Below are positions 9,810 to 19,791 of a DNA stretch of 32,632 bases, one piece after another. This DNA is from Brenneria salicis ATCC 15712 = DSM 30166 (GTDB lineage Bacteria; Pseudomonadota; Gammaproteobacteria; Enterobacterales; Enterobacteriaceae), in contig NZ_QNRY01000041.1 of NCBI RefSeq assembly GCF_003315515.1, positions 1 to 32,632 of the forward strand, read 5' to 3'. The first letter of the stretch is position 1, and every line of letters starts with the position of its first letter. Both the position numbers and the translations under genes were made by a program. The notes below the pieces were generated by a model, which saw only the letters and a program-made list of their open reading frames with translations, was not told the DNA's origin and searched no databases.

Positions 9810-11087
9810 ATGCTACAAACCCTCTACACCATTCTTCTCTACCTTATCCAGCCCTTGATATGGCTCCGCCTGTGGCTTCGGGGACGTAAGGCGCCGGCTT
9901 ACCGCCGGCGCTGGAGCGAACGCTATGGATTTTGTGCCGAGAAAGTAAAACCCGATGGCATTATGCTGCATTCTGTTTCCGTGGGCGAAACGCTGGCGGC
10001 TATTCCTCTGGTCAGGGCATTGCGCCATCGTTACCCTAACCTGCCGATCACCGTCACCACCATGACGCCAACCGGTTCAGAGCGCGTGCGCTCCGCTTTC
10101 GGCGATTCGGTCTATCACGTCTACCTGCCTTATGATTTACCCTTTGCATTGAAACGTTTTTTTAATCAGGTGCGTCCGAAAGTCGTCATTATCATGGAAA
10201 CTGAACTGTGGCCGAATCTGATCGCGGAGTTGCATAAGCGCAAAATTCCGCTGGTGATCGCCAACGCCCGTTTATCAGCACGTTCAGCCGCGGGTTATGA
10301 AAAAATTAGCCGTTTGACGCGTCACATGCTGCGGCACATCACGCTGGTGGCGGCGCAGAATCAAGAGGATGGCGAGCGTTTTATTGATCTCGGTTTGAAA
10401 CGTGCAAGTCTGACCGTCACCGGGAGCCTCAAGTTTGATATTTCCGTTACCCCTGAGTTGGCTGCGCGGGCGGTGACACTACGCCGCCAATGGGCGCCAC
10501 ACCGTCCGGTGTGGATTGCCACCAGCACCCACGAAGGGGAGGAAGCCATTATTTTAGCGGCGCATCGTCAGCTATTGGCGACATACCCCGATTTGCTGCT
10601 TATTCTGGCGCCTCGCCATCCGGAACGATTCGCGACCACGCAAGCTTTAGCGCAAAACCTGGGTTTCACTTACACCTTACGCAGTGGTACAGAGCAGCCG
10701 TCTGCCGACACGCAAGTCGTTATTGGTGATACTATGGGCGAGTTAATGTTGCTCTATGGCATTGCTGATCTGGCATTTGTGGGGGGCAGTCTGGTCGAAC
10801 GAGGCGGGCACAATCCACTCGAAGCCGCAGCGCACGCTATCCCTGTGCTTATGGGGCCACATACTTTCAACTTTAAAGATATCTGTAACAAACTTGAGCA
10901 GGCTGACGGTCTAATCACCGTGACCGATGCGGCGTCCATCACGAAAGAAGTGGGCAATCTGCTCGCTGATGAAGACTATCGCCGCTACTATGGTCGGCAT
11001 GCGGTCGAAGTGTTGCACCATAATCAGGGCGCACTGCAGAAGTTACTGACATTGCTGGAGCCTTATCTGCCGCCGCGCACCCATTGA
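9810..11087 (+). CDS. waaA: Kdo transferase WaaA
   Basis: GT30 3-deoxy-D-manno-octulosonic acid transferase that attaches Kdo from CMP-Kdo to lipid IVA at the inner membrane, an essential step of Kdo2-lipid A synthesis. The ATG at 9810 gives 425 residues, the same length as E. coli WaaA, with the membrane-anchoring start MLQTLYTILLYLIQP and the catalytic Glu at position 60 in HSVSVGETLAA. An in-frame TTG at 9777 would add 11 residues without family support. A possible -10 box TATAAT lies at 9770-9775 without a good -35. GC content jumps here compared with the preceding genes. coaD follows after 33 bases. Confidence 0.96.
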   Translation: MLQTLYTILLYLIQPLIWLRLWLRGRKAPAYRRRWSERYGFCAEKVKPDGIMLHSVSVGETLAAIPLVRALRHRYPNLPITVTTMTPTGSERVRSAFGDSVYHVYLPYDLPFALKRFFNQVRPKVVIIMETELWPNLIAELHKRKIPLVIANARLSARSAAGYEKISRLTRHMLRHITLVAAQNQEDGERFIDLGLKRASLTVTGSLKFDISVTPELAARAVTLRRQWAPHRPVWIATSTHEGEEAIILAAHRQLLATYPDLLLILAPRHPERFATTQALAQNLGFTYTLRSGTEQPSADTQVVIGDTMGELMLLYGIADLAFVGGSLVERGGHNPLEAAAHAIPVLMGPHTFNFKDICNKLEQADGLITVTDAASITKEVGNLLADEDYRRYYGRHAVEVLHHNQGALQKLLTLLEPYLPPRTH

Positions 11088-11606
<519 letters not shown>

Positions 11607-11612
11607 AGCACA

Positions 11613-12698
11613 TCAGGATCCGATAATACTCATCAGGCTATGTGTATTGGCCTCCAGACCAAAACGCGCCCGGACATCCTTCTGGCCCGCTTGCGCATAG
11701 GACTGCATGGTCGTTTTATTTGCGAGCGCGAAATCCAGCGCTTTCACCCATTCCTCGGGCACATTGCGGGATACGATAAGACCGGTAACATGGTCCTGAA
11801 CCGTTTCGGGCAATCCACCTTCATTACTGATGATGACCGGGACAGCTAACCCCAGCGCCTCAATTTGCGCCATTCCCAACGGTTCTTTCATTGAAGGCAT
11901 CACCAGCACATCGGCTCGCTTCAATACAGCGGCGACCGACTTTAATTCACCCATCCATATATATTTCTGCAAACCACGTTGATTAATTTCTTTTTTTAAT
12001 TTTTCAGCGTCACCGCCGCCCGCAATAATATATCTTAGCCGGGGTCTGCTTTTTATTAATTCGCCCATCGCTGAGAGAATGATGCTGTGTCCTTTTTCCT
12101 CTCTTAGCATACCAAGCTGAATAATCACATCTCCCTGATTTTCATTAAGCCAATCAGTTAAATCTTCTCTGATAGGAAGATCGATCTCATTATCAAGTCT
12201 GGCGAAATTAATGCCGGGGTAAATCACACGAATCTCTTTCCCCGGAAACTGCGGTTTGATCTTGTTGACCATAAACAGACTCGGCACCATGACCAAATCA
12301 ACGGGAAGGAAACGATTAAGGGGATTCGGCTTTCTATTCGTGTAATACGTTCTCGATCTGATGATTTTAGGCCGTCTTGTCAGCGTGATCGCGGCAATGC
12401 ACAAATTATTGGCATCATGGCCGCTATGACAAATACAAGCCATCGGACGATATTGCTTGACAGCTTTTCTGATACCTTGGATCGTCGGTAAATGAAAACT
12501 GTTACGGAAAGGCAGGTTAATAACGGATAAACCGCGTGATCGCGCTTCACCATCAATGCGTCCTTTAGGATTGCACAGTAAATAGGTGGCTAATCCCTGA
12601 GCATTCAATGCTTCCATCTGTTGCAGAAGCTGCCACTCTTGCCCTCCCATATTTTTCGAGCTTTCAAGGAAAAATACGACACCGCGATTTTTATACAT
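11613..12698 (-). CDS. Glycosyltransferase family 4 protein between coaD and mutM
   Basis: GT-B fold protein of 361 residues. The N-terminal half has FFLESSKNMGGQEWQLLQQ, a donor-domain-like start with a GGxE motif. The C-terminal half has IQLGMLREEKGHSIIL, IIAGGGDAEKLK and the EX7E region MPSMKEPLGMAQIEALGLAVPVI. GAGG precedes the ATG. It lies 39 bases downstream of mutM on the same strand, so it may be read from the mutM transcript. E. coli has no gene here. Location next to waaA-coaD suggests an LPS core role, as for extra core transferases at this spot in other enterobacteria, but acceptor and donor are unknown. I do not recognise a specific named gene. Confidence 0.75.
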   Translation of the reverse strand: MYKNRGVVFFLESSKNMGGQEWQLLQQMEALNAQGLATYLLCNPKGRIDGEARSRGLSVINLPFRNSFHLPTIQGIRKAVKQYRPMACICHSGHDANNLCIAAITLTRRPKIIRSRTYYTNRKPNPLNRFLPVDLVMVPSLFMVNKIKPQFPGKEIRVIYPGINFARLDNEIDLPIREDLTDWLNENQGDVIIQLGMLREEKGHSIILSAMGELIKSRPRLRYIIAGGGDAEKLKKEINQRGLQKYIWMGELKSVAAVLKRADVLVMPSMKEPLGMAQIEALGLAVPVIISNEGGLPETVQDHVTGLIVSRNVPEEWVKALDFALANKTTMQSYAQAGQKDVRARFGLEANTHSLMSIIGS

Positions 12699-12737
12699 AC
12701 CTCAACCCTGATTTGATAAAGGTGATTGCAGGAAAAA

Positions 12738-13547
12738 CTAACGCTGACAAACCCGGCAAAAAAACGTACTGCGCTGTCCATGCTTTGCCGTTTCTATTGG
12801 CGTTCCGCACAGTCGGCAACGCTCTCCCGTCCGCCCGTATACCTGAAGCTCCTGAGCAAAATACCCCGGTTTGCCATCGGACTGGAGAAAATCGCGCAAT
12901 GTGGTGCCACCTTGCTCAATTGAGCGCAACAACACCTGTTTGATGGTATCGGTCAGTAAATGCGCTTCGGCTTCGTTTAATGAACCAACCGCCCTGTCCG
13001 GCCTGATTCCCGCCATAAACAACGACTCGCTGGCATAGATATTCCCCACGCCAACCACGATCTTGTTATCCATAATCCACGGCTTGACCAGCGTCTTTCT
13101 CCCTCGCGATCGCTGATACAGATAATCCCCCGAAAATGCCTCGCTTAACGGTTCCGGCCCTAGATGCGCAAGCACCGCGCTTTCCGCCGGATTCTCTGTC
13201 CATAACCAGGCACCGAAACGCCGGGGGTCGGTATAACGCAGAACCTTGCCGCTATCCATGACTAAATCGACATGGTCATGCTTCTCCGGTTCGATATATT
13301 CCGGCAGGATGCGCAGGCTGCCGGACATGCCCAGATGTACAATAATCCACCCAGTGGTTAATTCAATCAGCAGATATTTGGCGCGCCGGTGAACGCCCAG
13401 CACCCGTTGATCGCTGAGCGATAAAATTTCGCTGGAAACCGGCCAGCGCAGGCGAGTATTCCGAACATCGGCATAGAGGATCGTATGGCCTACAAGATAG
13501 GGAGAAATTCCCCGACGACTGGTTTCAACCTCTGGTAATTCAGGCAT
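12738..13547 (-). CDS. mutM: Formamidopyrimidine-DNA glycosylase MutM (Fpg)
   Basis: Base-excision repair enzyme that removes 8-oxoguanine and formamidopyrimidines and nicks by beta/delta elimination. The protein must begin MPELPEVE because Pro2 is the catalytic nucleophile after Met removal and Glu3 the acid. I therefore place the start at the ATG at 13547, with GGAGA upstream, not at the GTG one codon earlier. This gives 269 residues, the family length. The C-terminus holds the four-cysteine zinc finger (CRLCG ... FFCRVCQR) used for DNA binding. Lys57 and the helix-two-turn-helix region are in place. It follows rpmB-rpmG and their terminator. Confidence 0.97.
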   Translation of the reverse strand: MPELPEVETSRRGISPYLVGHTILYADVRNTRLRWPVSSEILSLSDQRVLGVHRRAKYLLIELTTGWIIVHLGMSGSLRILPEYIEPEKHDHVDLVMDSGKVLRYTDPRRFGAWLWTENPAESAVLAHLGPEPLSEAFSGDYLYQRSRGRKTLVKPWIMDNKIVVGVGNIYASESLFMAGIRPDRAVGSLNEAEAHLLTDTIKQVLLRSIEQGGTTLRDFLQSDGKPGYFAQELQVYGRTGERCRLCGTPIETAKHGQRSTFFCRVCQR

Positions 13548-13643
13548 CACTTATCTCCTGGGAAATGCCGGATAAGTTAACATAAAAACGCCGCAAACGT
13601 CCTCTGCAACCGCTCAACAGGAACGGTCAGGAAATTCTGCCAT

Positions 13644-13672
13644 AAAAAAACCCGGCCAGAAGCCGGGTTTTT
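13644..13672 (-). terminator. Rho-independent terminator after rpmG (bidirectional form)
   Basis: CCCGGC (13651-13656) pairs with GCCGGG (13662-13667) around the loop CAGAA. Seven A residues on one side and five T residues on the other extend the stem. Read on the minus strand it ends with a run of seven U, a strong intrinsic terminator just after rpmG, and it separates the ribosomal protein genes from mutM. Confidence 0.88.
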
Positions 13673-13688
13673 CAATCATCCACTAAAA

Positions 13689-13859
<171 letters not shown>

Positions 13860-13867
13860 TCAGTTCC

Positions 13868-14125
<258 letters not shown>

Positions 14126-14170
14126 TCAGCTCGAGCTTCGTATAGGATGTTGGCCGCCTCGTCAGGCTCT

Positions 14171-14237
14171 AGAGCCCATCTCAGCAACTTCACTGAAAAG
14201 ACTCCGTCATCAGGATAAACCTGCTGAGATAGGCTCT
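14171..14237 (-). repeat. Long inverted repeat (hairpin) in the rpmB leader
   Basis: AGAGCCCATCTCAGCA (14171-14186) and TGCTGAGATAGGCTCT (14222-14237) are inverted copies over 16 bases with one mismatch, which in RNA read on the minus strand is a G-U pair. The loop is 35 bases. It lies between the mapped promoter boxes and the rpmB start, so it is transcribed. It has no U tract and is not a simple terminator. It could be a structured 5' leader or a tiny MITE-like insertion, since both outer ends abut TA-containing sequence. Confidence 0.75.
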
Positions 14238-14270
14238 TAACGCCACACCCAAGATTCTCAAAGGTGGCGT

Positions 14271-14299
14271 AGTATACGCTCTGAAGCGTTAGTGCTCAA
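14271..14299 (-). promoter_or_regulatory. Sigma70 promoter of rpmB-rpmG
   Basis: Read on the minus strand, -35 TTGAGC (plus 14294-14299) and -10 TATACT (plus 14271-14276) are separated by exactly 17 bases. Transcription should begin near 14264, giving a leader of about 160 bases before rpmB. The promoter sits between radC and rpmB, so rpmB-rpmG do not depend on radC transcription. Confidence 0.78.
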
Positions 14300-14342
14300 G
14301 TCCCGAACAGCTAAAGATCCCGAAGGATCGCGGAAATATCTG

Positions 14343-15008
14343 TTAAATCCATCCACGCTCGGCAAAAGAGACATATTCACCGAGTCCAATGACCAGATGA
14401 TCAAGCACGCGAATATCCAATAACAGACAAGCCTTGATGATTTGTTCGGTTATCGCACGGTCAGCCTGACTGGGCTCCGCTTTCCCGGAGGGATGATTGT
14501 GCGCCAGAATCAGCGCGGCGGCGTTGGCTTTCAGCGCTTCACGCACAATTTCCCTTGGGTGAACTTCCACGCTGTTAATAGTACCAGCAAACATCTCCTG
14601 GTGACGAATAACCCGATGCTGATTATCTAAAAACATGACCAGAAACACCTCCCTTTCCCGGCGCGCCAGTAATAATTGCAGATATTGTCCGGTAACTTCC
14701 GGGCTGAGCATGGCGTCCTCTTTCGCCAGACGAGACGAAAATAATCGCCGCGACAGTTCCGCCACCGCTTTCAACTGGGCATATTTTGCCAGTCCGATCC
14801 CTTTTGCCGTACAGAATGTTTCCTGATCGGCTGACAACAGTTGATGAAGCGAACCGAATTCCGCGAGCAAATTTTCGGCCAGTTGCATCACATGGATACC
14901 GGGCAACCCGGTTCGTAAAAAAATCGCCAGCAGTTCCGCGTCCGTCAGCGTTTCCACCCCTAGACTCACCAGTTTCTCACGCGGCGCCAGCCTATTATCC
15001 CAGTCCAT
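14343..15008 (-). CDS. radC: RadC (UPF0758) JAB1/MPN-domain protein
   Basis: Protein of 221 residues (E. coli 222). An N-terminal helix-hairpin-helix region (about 66-85, [15 protein letters not shown]) is followed by a metalloprotease-like JAMM/MPN domain with [14 protein letters not shown], giving H170, H172 and D183 as putative zinc ligands. The name comes from an early misassigned DNA repair mutation; the true function is not established. It is transcribed away from coaBC across about 180 bases that must hold both promoters, and is followed by the rpmB promoter. Confidence 0.94.
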   Translation of the reverse strand: MDWDNRLAPREKLVSLGVETLTDAELLAIFLRTGLPGIHVMQLAENLLAEFGSLHQLLSADQETFCTAKGIGLAKYAQLKAVAELSRRLFSSRLAKEDAMLSPEVTGQYLQLLLARREREVFLVMFLDNQHRVIRHQEMFAGTINSVEVHPREIVREALKANAAALILAHNHPSGKAEPSQADRAITEQIIKACLLLDIRVLDHLVIGLGEYVSFAERGWI

Positions 15009-15151
15009 CCACCCTCCTCATCTGACAGCGGTTATTATGACAGCCCCTCAGGAGCGGAACGACAGCAGACGGAACAGGTTGCGAAGCGCTACGCAATTTT
15101 TATCCGTAAAAACGCGCGACCGCGTAAGACTCCTCGCCATCGTCAAGGTTA

Positions 15152-15160
15152 TGGTAAAAT
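15152..15160 (+). promoter_or_regulatory. Extended -10 promoter candidate for coaBC
   Basis: TGGTAAAAT at 15152-15160 fits an extended -10 element (TGn plus TAAAAT, five of six to consensus), about 28 bases before the coaBC start. No good -35 lies 17 bases upstream, as allowed for extended -10 promoters. Confidence 0.45.
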
Positions 15161-15188
15161 AACCGCTCTTTCGGTTTTCAATCGGACC

Positions 15189-16448
15189 ATGATGATGACG
15201 GAATTTTCCAGCCAACCTGTTTCTGGTCAACGTATTTCCGGCAAACGAATCGTGCTCGGTATCAGCGGCGGTATCGCGGCTTACAAATGTCCTGAACTGG
15301 TAAGACGCCTGCGCGACTGCGGCGCCGATGTTCGCGTGGTCATGACGCCTGCCGCCAAAGCCTTTATTACGCCTCTGACGTTACAGGCCGTATCAGGTTA
15401 CCCGGTTGCCGACGATCTGCTTGATCCCGCGGCGGAGGCCGCCATGGGCCATATTGAGTTGGGGAAATGGGCTGATTTGGTGATCCTTGCGCCCGCCACC
15501 GCTGATCTGATCGCGCGGTTGGCCGCGGGCATGGCCAACGATCTGCTGACCACCCTTTGCCTCGCAACCGCTGCGCCGATTGCCGTCGCCCCCGCGATGA
15601 ACCAGCAGATGTATCGCGCCACGCCCACACAGGACAACCTGAATACGCTTGCGGCACGTGGTCTGATGCTCTGGGGACCGGACAGCGGTAGCCAGGCCTG
15701 CGGCGATATCGGCCCCGGGCGGATGATTGATCCGCTGGCGATCGTTGAACGCGCACAGCGTCATTTCACCGCCGTCAACGATCTGCAACATCTGAATATC
15801 ATGATCACCGCAGGCCCGACGCGGGAAGCGCTCGATCCGGTTCGTTTCATCAGTAATCACAGTTCCGGGAAAATGGGATTCGCCATCGCCCAGGCCGCAG
15901 CGTCCAGAGGGGCAAACGTAACGCTGATTACCGGCCCCGTCGCGCTGACGACGCCGCGAGGCGTGAAGCGGATTGATGTCGAAAGCGCGCTGGATATGCA
16001 TCAGGCCGTGATGACCGGGGCGCCGCAACAGCATATCGTTATCGGTTGCGCTGCCGTGGCGGACTACCGCCCCAAGTTCATCGCCGATGAAAAAATCAAA
16101 AAGCAGGGTGATGAAATCACTGTCGCCATGATAAAAAATCCAGATATTATCGCTGATGTCGCCGCGATGGATGAGGATCGGCCATATGTCGTCGGGTTTG
16201 CCGCCGAAACACAGAATGTGGAAGAATACGCGCGGCAAAAGCTGGCGCGTAAAAATCTGGATCTGATTTGCGCTAATGATGTTTCCCTTTCCGGGCATGG
16301 TTTCAACAGTGAAACCAATGCATTACATCTTTTCTGGCAAGACGGGGACAAGCAGTTGCCACAATGCGACAAGCTTCTTCTTGGCCAAAACTTAATCGAC
16401 GAGATTGTCAGCCGTTATGATGAAAAAAATCGACGTAAAGATTGTTGA
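15189..16448 (+). CDS. coaBC: Bifunctional phosphopantothenoylcysteine decarboxylase/synthetase CoaBC
   Basis: Two-domain coenzyme A enzyme of 419 residues. The N-terminal CoaC flavodoxin-like domain shows [10 protein letters not shown] (24-33), the catalytic His in [10 protein letters not shown] (about 88), PAMNQQM and the reactive-loop Cys of [12 protein letters not shown]. The C-terminal CoaB domain has [20 protein letters not shown] and the KIKK segment. CoaB joins cysteine to 4'-phosphopantothenate with CTP, and CoaC decarboxylates the product. Three consecutive ATG codons at 15189, 15192 and 15195 make the exact start uncertain. The 3' end overlaps dut by 32 bases. Confidence 0.96.
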   Translation: MMMTEFSSQPVSGQRISGKRIVLGISGGIAAYKCPELVRRLRDCGADVRVVMTPAAKAFITPLTLQAVSGYPVADDLLDPAAEAAMGHIELGKWADLVILAPATADLIARLAAGMANDLLTTLCLATAAPIAVAPAMNQQMYRATPTQDNLNTLAARGLMLWGPDSGSQACGDIGPGRMIDPLAIVERAQRHFTAVNDLQHLNIMITAGPTREALDPVRFISNHSSGKMGFAIAQAAASRGANVTLITGPVALTTPRGVKRIDVESALDMHQAVMTGAPQQHIVIGCAAVADYRPKFIADEKIKKQGDEITVAMIKNPDIIADVAAMDEDRPYVVGFAAETQNVEEYARQKLARKNLDLICANDVSLSGHGFNSETNALHLFWQDGDKQLPQCDKLLLGQNLIDEIVSRYDEKNRRKDC

Positions 16449-16875
16449 CCCGCGAATTGGTCAGCAATTTCCCTTACCCACCTATGCGACGCCGGGTTCA
16501 GCCGGGCTGGATTTGCGCGCCTGTCTGGATCAGCCGGTGGAATTAAAAGCCGGTGAAACCACGCTGATCCCAACCGGGCTGGCGATTCATATCGCCGATC
16601 CCCATCTGGCGGCCATGATCCTGCCCCGCTCTGGGCTCGGCCATAAACATGGCGTGGTTTTAGGCAATCTGGTTGGTCTGATTGACTCTGACTATCAGGG
16701 GCAGTTGATGGTTTCCGTCTGGAATCGCGGTCAGCAGACATTCACCATTGAACCGGGCGAACGTATCGCACAGATGGTTTTCGTTCCTGTTGTTCAGACC
16801 GAATTTAATCTGGTCGAAGATTTTGTCTGTAGCGAACGTGGAGAAGGCGGTTTCGGCCATTCTGGTCGTCGCTGA
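16417..16875 (+). CDS. dut: dUTP pyrophosphatase Dut
   Basis: Trimeric dUTPase that hydrolyses dUTP to dUMP, keeping uracil out of DNA and feeding thymidylate synthesis. The protein [15 protein letters not shown] has 152 residues, as in E. coli. The five family motifs are visible, among them [38 protein letters not shown] and the C-terminal P-loop-like [11 protein letters not shown] start at the ATG at 16417 and not at an in-frame TTG at 16405. It overlaps the coaBC 3' end in another frame, the usual enterobacterial arrangement, so it is translationally linked to coaBC. Confidence 0.97.
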   Translation: MMKKIDVKIVDPRIGQQFPLPTYATPGSAGLDLRACLDQPVELKAGETTLIPTGLAIHIADPHLAAMILPRSGLGHKHGVVLGNLVGLIDSDYQGQLMVSVWNRGQQTFTIEPGERIAQMVFVPVVQTEFNLVEDFVCSERGEGGFGHSGRR

Positions 16876-16914
16876 TACCCATCAGCCGCCTGACAATGTA
16901 AAAAATTCGTATAA

Positions 16915-16941
16915 GCCACAGCACGTTATCGTGACTGTGGC
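16915..16941 (+). repeat. Hairpin between dut and slmA
   Basis: GCCACAG (16915-16921) pairs with CTGTGGC (16935-16941), and inside it CACG pairs with CGTG around TTAT. This makes an 11-pair stem with a one-base bulge. No T tract follows, so it is more likely a transcript-processing or weak termination structure than a classical terminator. Confidence 0.5.
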
Positions 16942-16990
16942 GCTAGCGGCTGTTTGTCAGTCAAATTTTTAGCAAGGGTCTTTTCATACC

Positions 16991-17587
16991 ATGGCAGAAA
17001 AAGAAAATACGAAAAGGAATCGTCGCGAGGAAATTTTGCAGGCGCTGGCGCAGATGCTGGAATCCAGCGACGGCAGCCAGCGTATCACCACGGCGAAACT
17101 GGCTGCCAACGTAGGGGTATCTGAAGCCGCGCTTTACCGGCACTTCCCCAGTAAAACGCGGATGTTTGACAGCCTGATCGAGTTTATCGAGGACAGCTTG
17201 ACCACGCGCATCAACCTGATCCTGCAAGATGAAAAAGAGACGTTTAATCGTTTACGGTTGATTTTATTGCTTATTCTTGGGTTTGCCGAACGTAACCCCG
17301 GTTTAACTCGCATCATGACCGGTCACGCGCTGATGTTTGAACAAGATCGTTTGCAAGGACGTATTAATCAACTGTTCGAGCGTATCGAGTCGCAGTTACG
17401 ACAGGTGTTACGCGAACAAAAATTACGTGACGGCAAAGGCTTTCAACATGATGAAACGCTGCTGGCCAGTCAGTTGCTGGCGTTTTGTGAAGGCATGCTT
17501 TCGCGCTTTATTCGCTCCGAGTTCCGCTACCGCCCGACACAGGAATTTGATACCCGCTGGCCGCTGCTTGCCGCGCAACTGTACTAA
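16991..17587 (+). CDS. slmA: Nucleoid occlusion factor SlmA
   Basis: TetR-family DNA-binding protein of 198 residues, the same length as E. coli SlmA. It binds many chromosomal sites and antagonises FtsZ assembly over the nucleoid. The N-terminal helix-turn-helix lies at about 30-52 ([24 protein letters not shown]), followed by the ligand-less TetR C-terminal dimer domain, with [24 protein letters not shown] strongly conserved. The start has AAGGG upstream. It is downstream of dut in the standard order and converges with pyrE. Confidence 0.97.
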   Translation: MAEKENTKRNRREEILQALAQMLESSDGSQRITTAKLAANVGVSEAALYRHFPSKTRMFDSLIEFIEDSLTTRINLILQDEKETFNRLRLILLLILGFAERNPGLTRIMTGHALMFEQDRLQGRINQLFERIESQLRQVLREQKLRDGKGFQHDETLLASQLLAFCEGMLSRFIRSEFRYRPTQEFDTRWPLLAAQLY

Positions 17588-17609
17588 CGTTCTGCCTGCC
17601 GACACATTC

Positions 17610-17631
17610 CCGCCAGAAGTCTCTCTGGCGG
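17610..17631. terminator. Hairpin between convergent slmA and pyrE
   Basis: CCGCCAGA (17610-17617) and TCTGGCGG (17624-17631) form a perfect 8-bp stem with a six-base loop between the two convergent stop codons. There is no strong T run on either strand, so terminator function is inferred from position and stem stability only. Confidence 0.5.
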
Positions 17632-17658
17632 AAACGCTAACCTACCAGCAGGCTATAT

Positions 17659-18300
17659 TTAAATGCCGTATTGCTCACGGTACGCTGTTACCGCCGTCAG
17701 GTACTCAGCCATCTCCGGTTTTTCCGCCAGATAGACGATCAAATCTGTCAGGGTAATGATGGAAATTACTTTGCACTGATAATCACGCTCAACTTCCTGA
17801 ATTGCCGAAATTTCAGCGCGTCCGCGCTCCTGGCGATCCAGCGCAATCATGATGCCCGCCAACGTCGCGTCATGGGCCGTGATGATCGCCATTGACTCAC
17901 GAATCGCGGTGCCGGCGGTGATCACATCGTCCACCAGCATTACTCGCCCTTGTAACGGGCTGCCGACCAGACTGCCGCCTTCGCCATGATCTTTGGCTTC
18001 TTTACGGTTAAAGCAGTAGGGAATATCGCGTTCATGGTGTTCCGCCAGCGCCACGGCGGTGGTGGTGGCGATCGGAATGCCTTTATAGGCCGGCCCGAAC
18101 AACAAATCGAATTCAATGCCTGAATCTACCAGCGCCTCTGCATAAAAACGCCCTAACAATGCCAGGTCGCGACCGGTATTAAATAACCCGGCATTAAAGA
18201 AATAGGGGCTGATACGCCCTGACTTCAGCGTAAACTCACCAAATTTCAATACCTGCTTACTGAGCGCAAATTCAATAAACTGGCGCTGATAGGCTTTCAT
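17659..18300 (-). CDS. pyrE: Orotate phosphoribosyltransferase PyrE
   Basis: Pyrimidine biosynthesis enzyme that joins orotate to PRPP to give OMP. The 213 residues equal the E. coli length. The PRPP-binding loop [13 protein letters not shown] is at 120-132, and [14 protein letters not shown] and FGPAYKGIP (68-76) are the other conserved blocks. AGGAG lies upstream of the start. It follows rph on the same strand with a 257-base gap. In E. coli the pair is co-transcribed and regulated by attenuation in the gap. Confidence 0.97.
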   Translation of the reverse strand: MKAYQRQFIEFALSKQVLKFGEFTLKSGRISPYFFNAGLFNTGRDLALLGRFYAEALVDSGIEFDLLFGPAYKGIPIATTTAVALAEHHERDIPYCFNRKEAKDHGEGGSLVGSPLQGRVMLVDDVITAGTAIRESMAIITAHDATLAGIMIALDRQERGRAEISAIQEVERDYQCKVISIITLTDLIVYLAEKPEMAEYLTAVTAYREQYGI

Positions 18301-18557
18301 TACCGCTTCTCCTCGTTTTACGGGTTAATAAATTATCCGATTAGCGTCTCATCTCACGACCTTTTGGCATCGGCGAAAGGGCTAGATAAAGTGCATCTGA
18401 CAAGTAACCTGCTGCAAACCGGAACAATTCATCATCTATTATTGAGACGCTTAACGAGCGCATAAAACACGTTTAATCCTAACGATACAGTTGCTCAATA
18501 CCGCGCGGCGACACGTTTGAAAGGCGTGCTGGGTTTGCCAGACCCGCGCCATAAAAA
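18301..18557 (-). other. rph-pyrE intergenic leader
   Basis: This 257-base gap holds no gene. I looked for the U-rich leader and GC-rich hairpin plus U tract expected of the E. coli pyrE attenuator and did not find a clear one. What can be seen is a perfect 9-bp inverted repeat, AGCGTCTCA (18343-18351) and TGAGACGCT (18443-18451), whose arms are about 90 bases apart. A short run CTGATTTTTATGG follows the rph stop on the minus strand. Confidence 0.4.
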
Positions 18558-19274
18558 TCAGTCGGCTAACGCTGCTTTCTGCGCCTGAATAATGTTCCTG
18601 ATGCCTTCGCGAGCCAATGCCAGCAAGGACAATAACTCTTCGTGGGTAAACGGTTCCCCTTCCGCGGTGCCTTGCACTTCAATCATGCGCCCGTCTTCGA
18701 TCATCACCACATTCATGTCGGTTTCGGCGGCGGAATCTTCCACATATTCCAGATCGCAGACCGCTGCACCATTGACGATACCAACCGATACCGCGGCGAC
18801 CATGCCTTTGAGTGGGTTTTTCTTCAGTTTGCCGCTGGCGACCATCTGATTCAGCGCATCGGCCAACGCGACGCAAGCGCCGGTAATAGAAGCGGTGCGG
18901 GTGCCGCCATCCGCTTGCAGCACGTCACAATCCAGCGTGATAGTGTACTCACCCAGGACTTTGAGATCGAGCGCGGCACGCAGCGAGCGGGCAATCAGAC
19001 GCTGGATCTCCAGCGTCCGTCCCCCCTGTTTGCCTTTGGCCGCTTCACGCGCATTACGGCTGTGCGTCGCGCGCGGCAACATGCCATACTCGGCGGTCAC
19101 CCAGCCCTGTCCTTGCCCTTTCAGAAAACGGGGAACACCCTCTTCAACCGTGGCATTACATAAAACTTTGGTATCACCAAACTCGACCAGAACCGATCCT
19201 TCTGCATGCTTTGTGTAATGGCGGGTCAATGTGAGGGGGCGAACTTGCTGCGCACTTCGGCCTGTGGGTCGCAT
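18558..19274 (-). CDS. rph: Ribonuclease PH
   Basis: Phosphorolytic 3'-5' exoribonuclease of 238 residues that trims tRNA precursor 3' ends with inorganic phosphate. Conserved blocks are [14 protein letters not shown] at the start, [20 protein letters not shown] [19 protein letters not shown], the RNA-binding [20 protein letters not shown] region, and [17 protein letters not shown] with the catalytic Asp residues. The frame is intact, unlike the frameshifted rph-1 allele of E. coli K-12. A GGAG Shine-Dalgarno precedes the ATG. It heads the rph-pyrE unit from the promoter at 19312-19340. Confidence 0.97.
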   Translation of the reverse strand: MRPTGRSAQQVRPLTLTRHYTKHAEGSVLVEFGDTKVLCNATVEEGVPRFLKGQGQGWVTAEYGMLPRATHSRNAREAAKGKQGGRTLEIQRLIARSLRAALDLKVLGEYTITLDCDVLQADGGTRTASITGACVALADALNQMVASGKLKKNPLKGMVAAVSVGIVNGAAVCDLEYVEDSAAETDMNVVMIEDGRMIEVQGTAEGEPFTHEELLSLLALAREGIRNIIQAQKAALAD

Positions 19275-19311
19275 GGCTTATCTCCGGCGGATAAATGTTT
19301 AACTGGCGCGC

Positions 19312-19340
19312 ATTATACGGCCTTGGCGCCGCAATGCCTA
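19312..19340 (-). promoter_or_regulatory. Sigma70 promoter of rph-pyrE
   Basis: On the minus strand a perfect -10 TATAAT (plus 19312-19317) is preceded at 17 bases by TAGGCA (plus 19335-19340, four of six to TTGACA). It lies about 40 bases before the rph start. Confidence 0.65.
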
Positions 19341-19392
19341 TCTTGCCTGACGGCACAAGGCTATAATTAAAGAAAAGATATCGAGTACAGAC

Positions 19393-19779
19393 ATGAGCGA
19401 ACCTTTGCAACCGCCCCGACAACGGATGCGGAAAACACCCTGGCAGCAACAGGGAAGTACGCCTGATTATCGTTTCTCTTTAGCCAACGAGCGGACGTTC
19501 CTCGCCTGGATAAGAACGGCGCTGGCATTTCTTGCCGGCGCTATCGCCATCGACCAGTTTGCCCTTACGCTGGCGCCGACCGCTGTCCGTCAGGGGATGG
19601 CGATGTTCCTGTCGCTGGCCTGCGCATTATTGTCCTGGATGGCCTATCGCCGTTGGGTCGCCAACGAACTGGCGATGCGTACCGGGCAAAGTCTGCCTTA
19701 TACCCGGCTGCTTTGGGTGGTCGCCGCATTCGTCATCGGCATTGCCGTGATTCTGACGCTGCTGATTTTTATGGTCTAA
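19393..19779 (+). CDS. yidH: YidH-type DUF202 inner-membrane protein
   Basis: Small integral membrane protein of 128 residues. The family signature FSLANERTFLAWIRTALAFLAGAIAIDQF (about 29-57) and three hydrophobic helices mark a DUF202/YidH protein. Its biochemical function is not known. The basic N-terminal tail is somewhat longer than in E. coli YidH (115 residues). It is divergent from rph; a -10-like TATAAT at 19362-19367 lies 25 bases before the start, without a good -35. It is followed after about 12 bases by a second DUF202 gene, as yidG and yidH pair elsewhere in E. coli. Confidence 0.85.
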   Translation: MSEPLQPPRQRMRKTPWQQQGSTPDYRFSLANERTFLAWIRTALAFLAGAIAIDQFALTLAPTAVRQGMAMFLSLACALLSWMAYRRWVANELAMRTGQSLPYTRLLWVVAAFVIGIAVILTLLIFMV

Positions 19780-19791
19780 TCAAGGATGGGC

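Noticed and set aside
15393..16298. 301-codon open frame on the minus strand opposite coaBC
   Set aside because: It lies wholly inside coaBC, has low-complexity Arg/His/Gly-rich content typical of antisense frames in GC-rich DNA, and has no domain resemblance.
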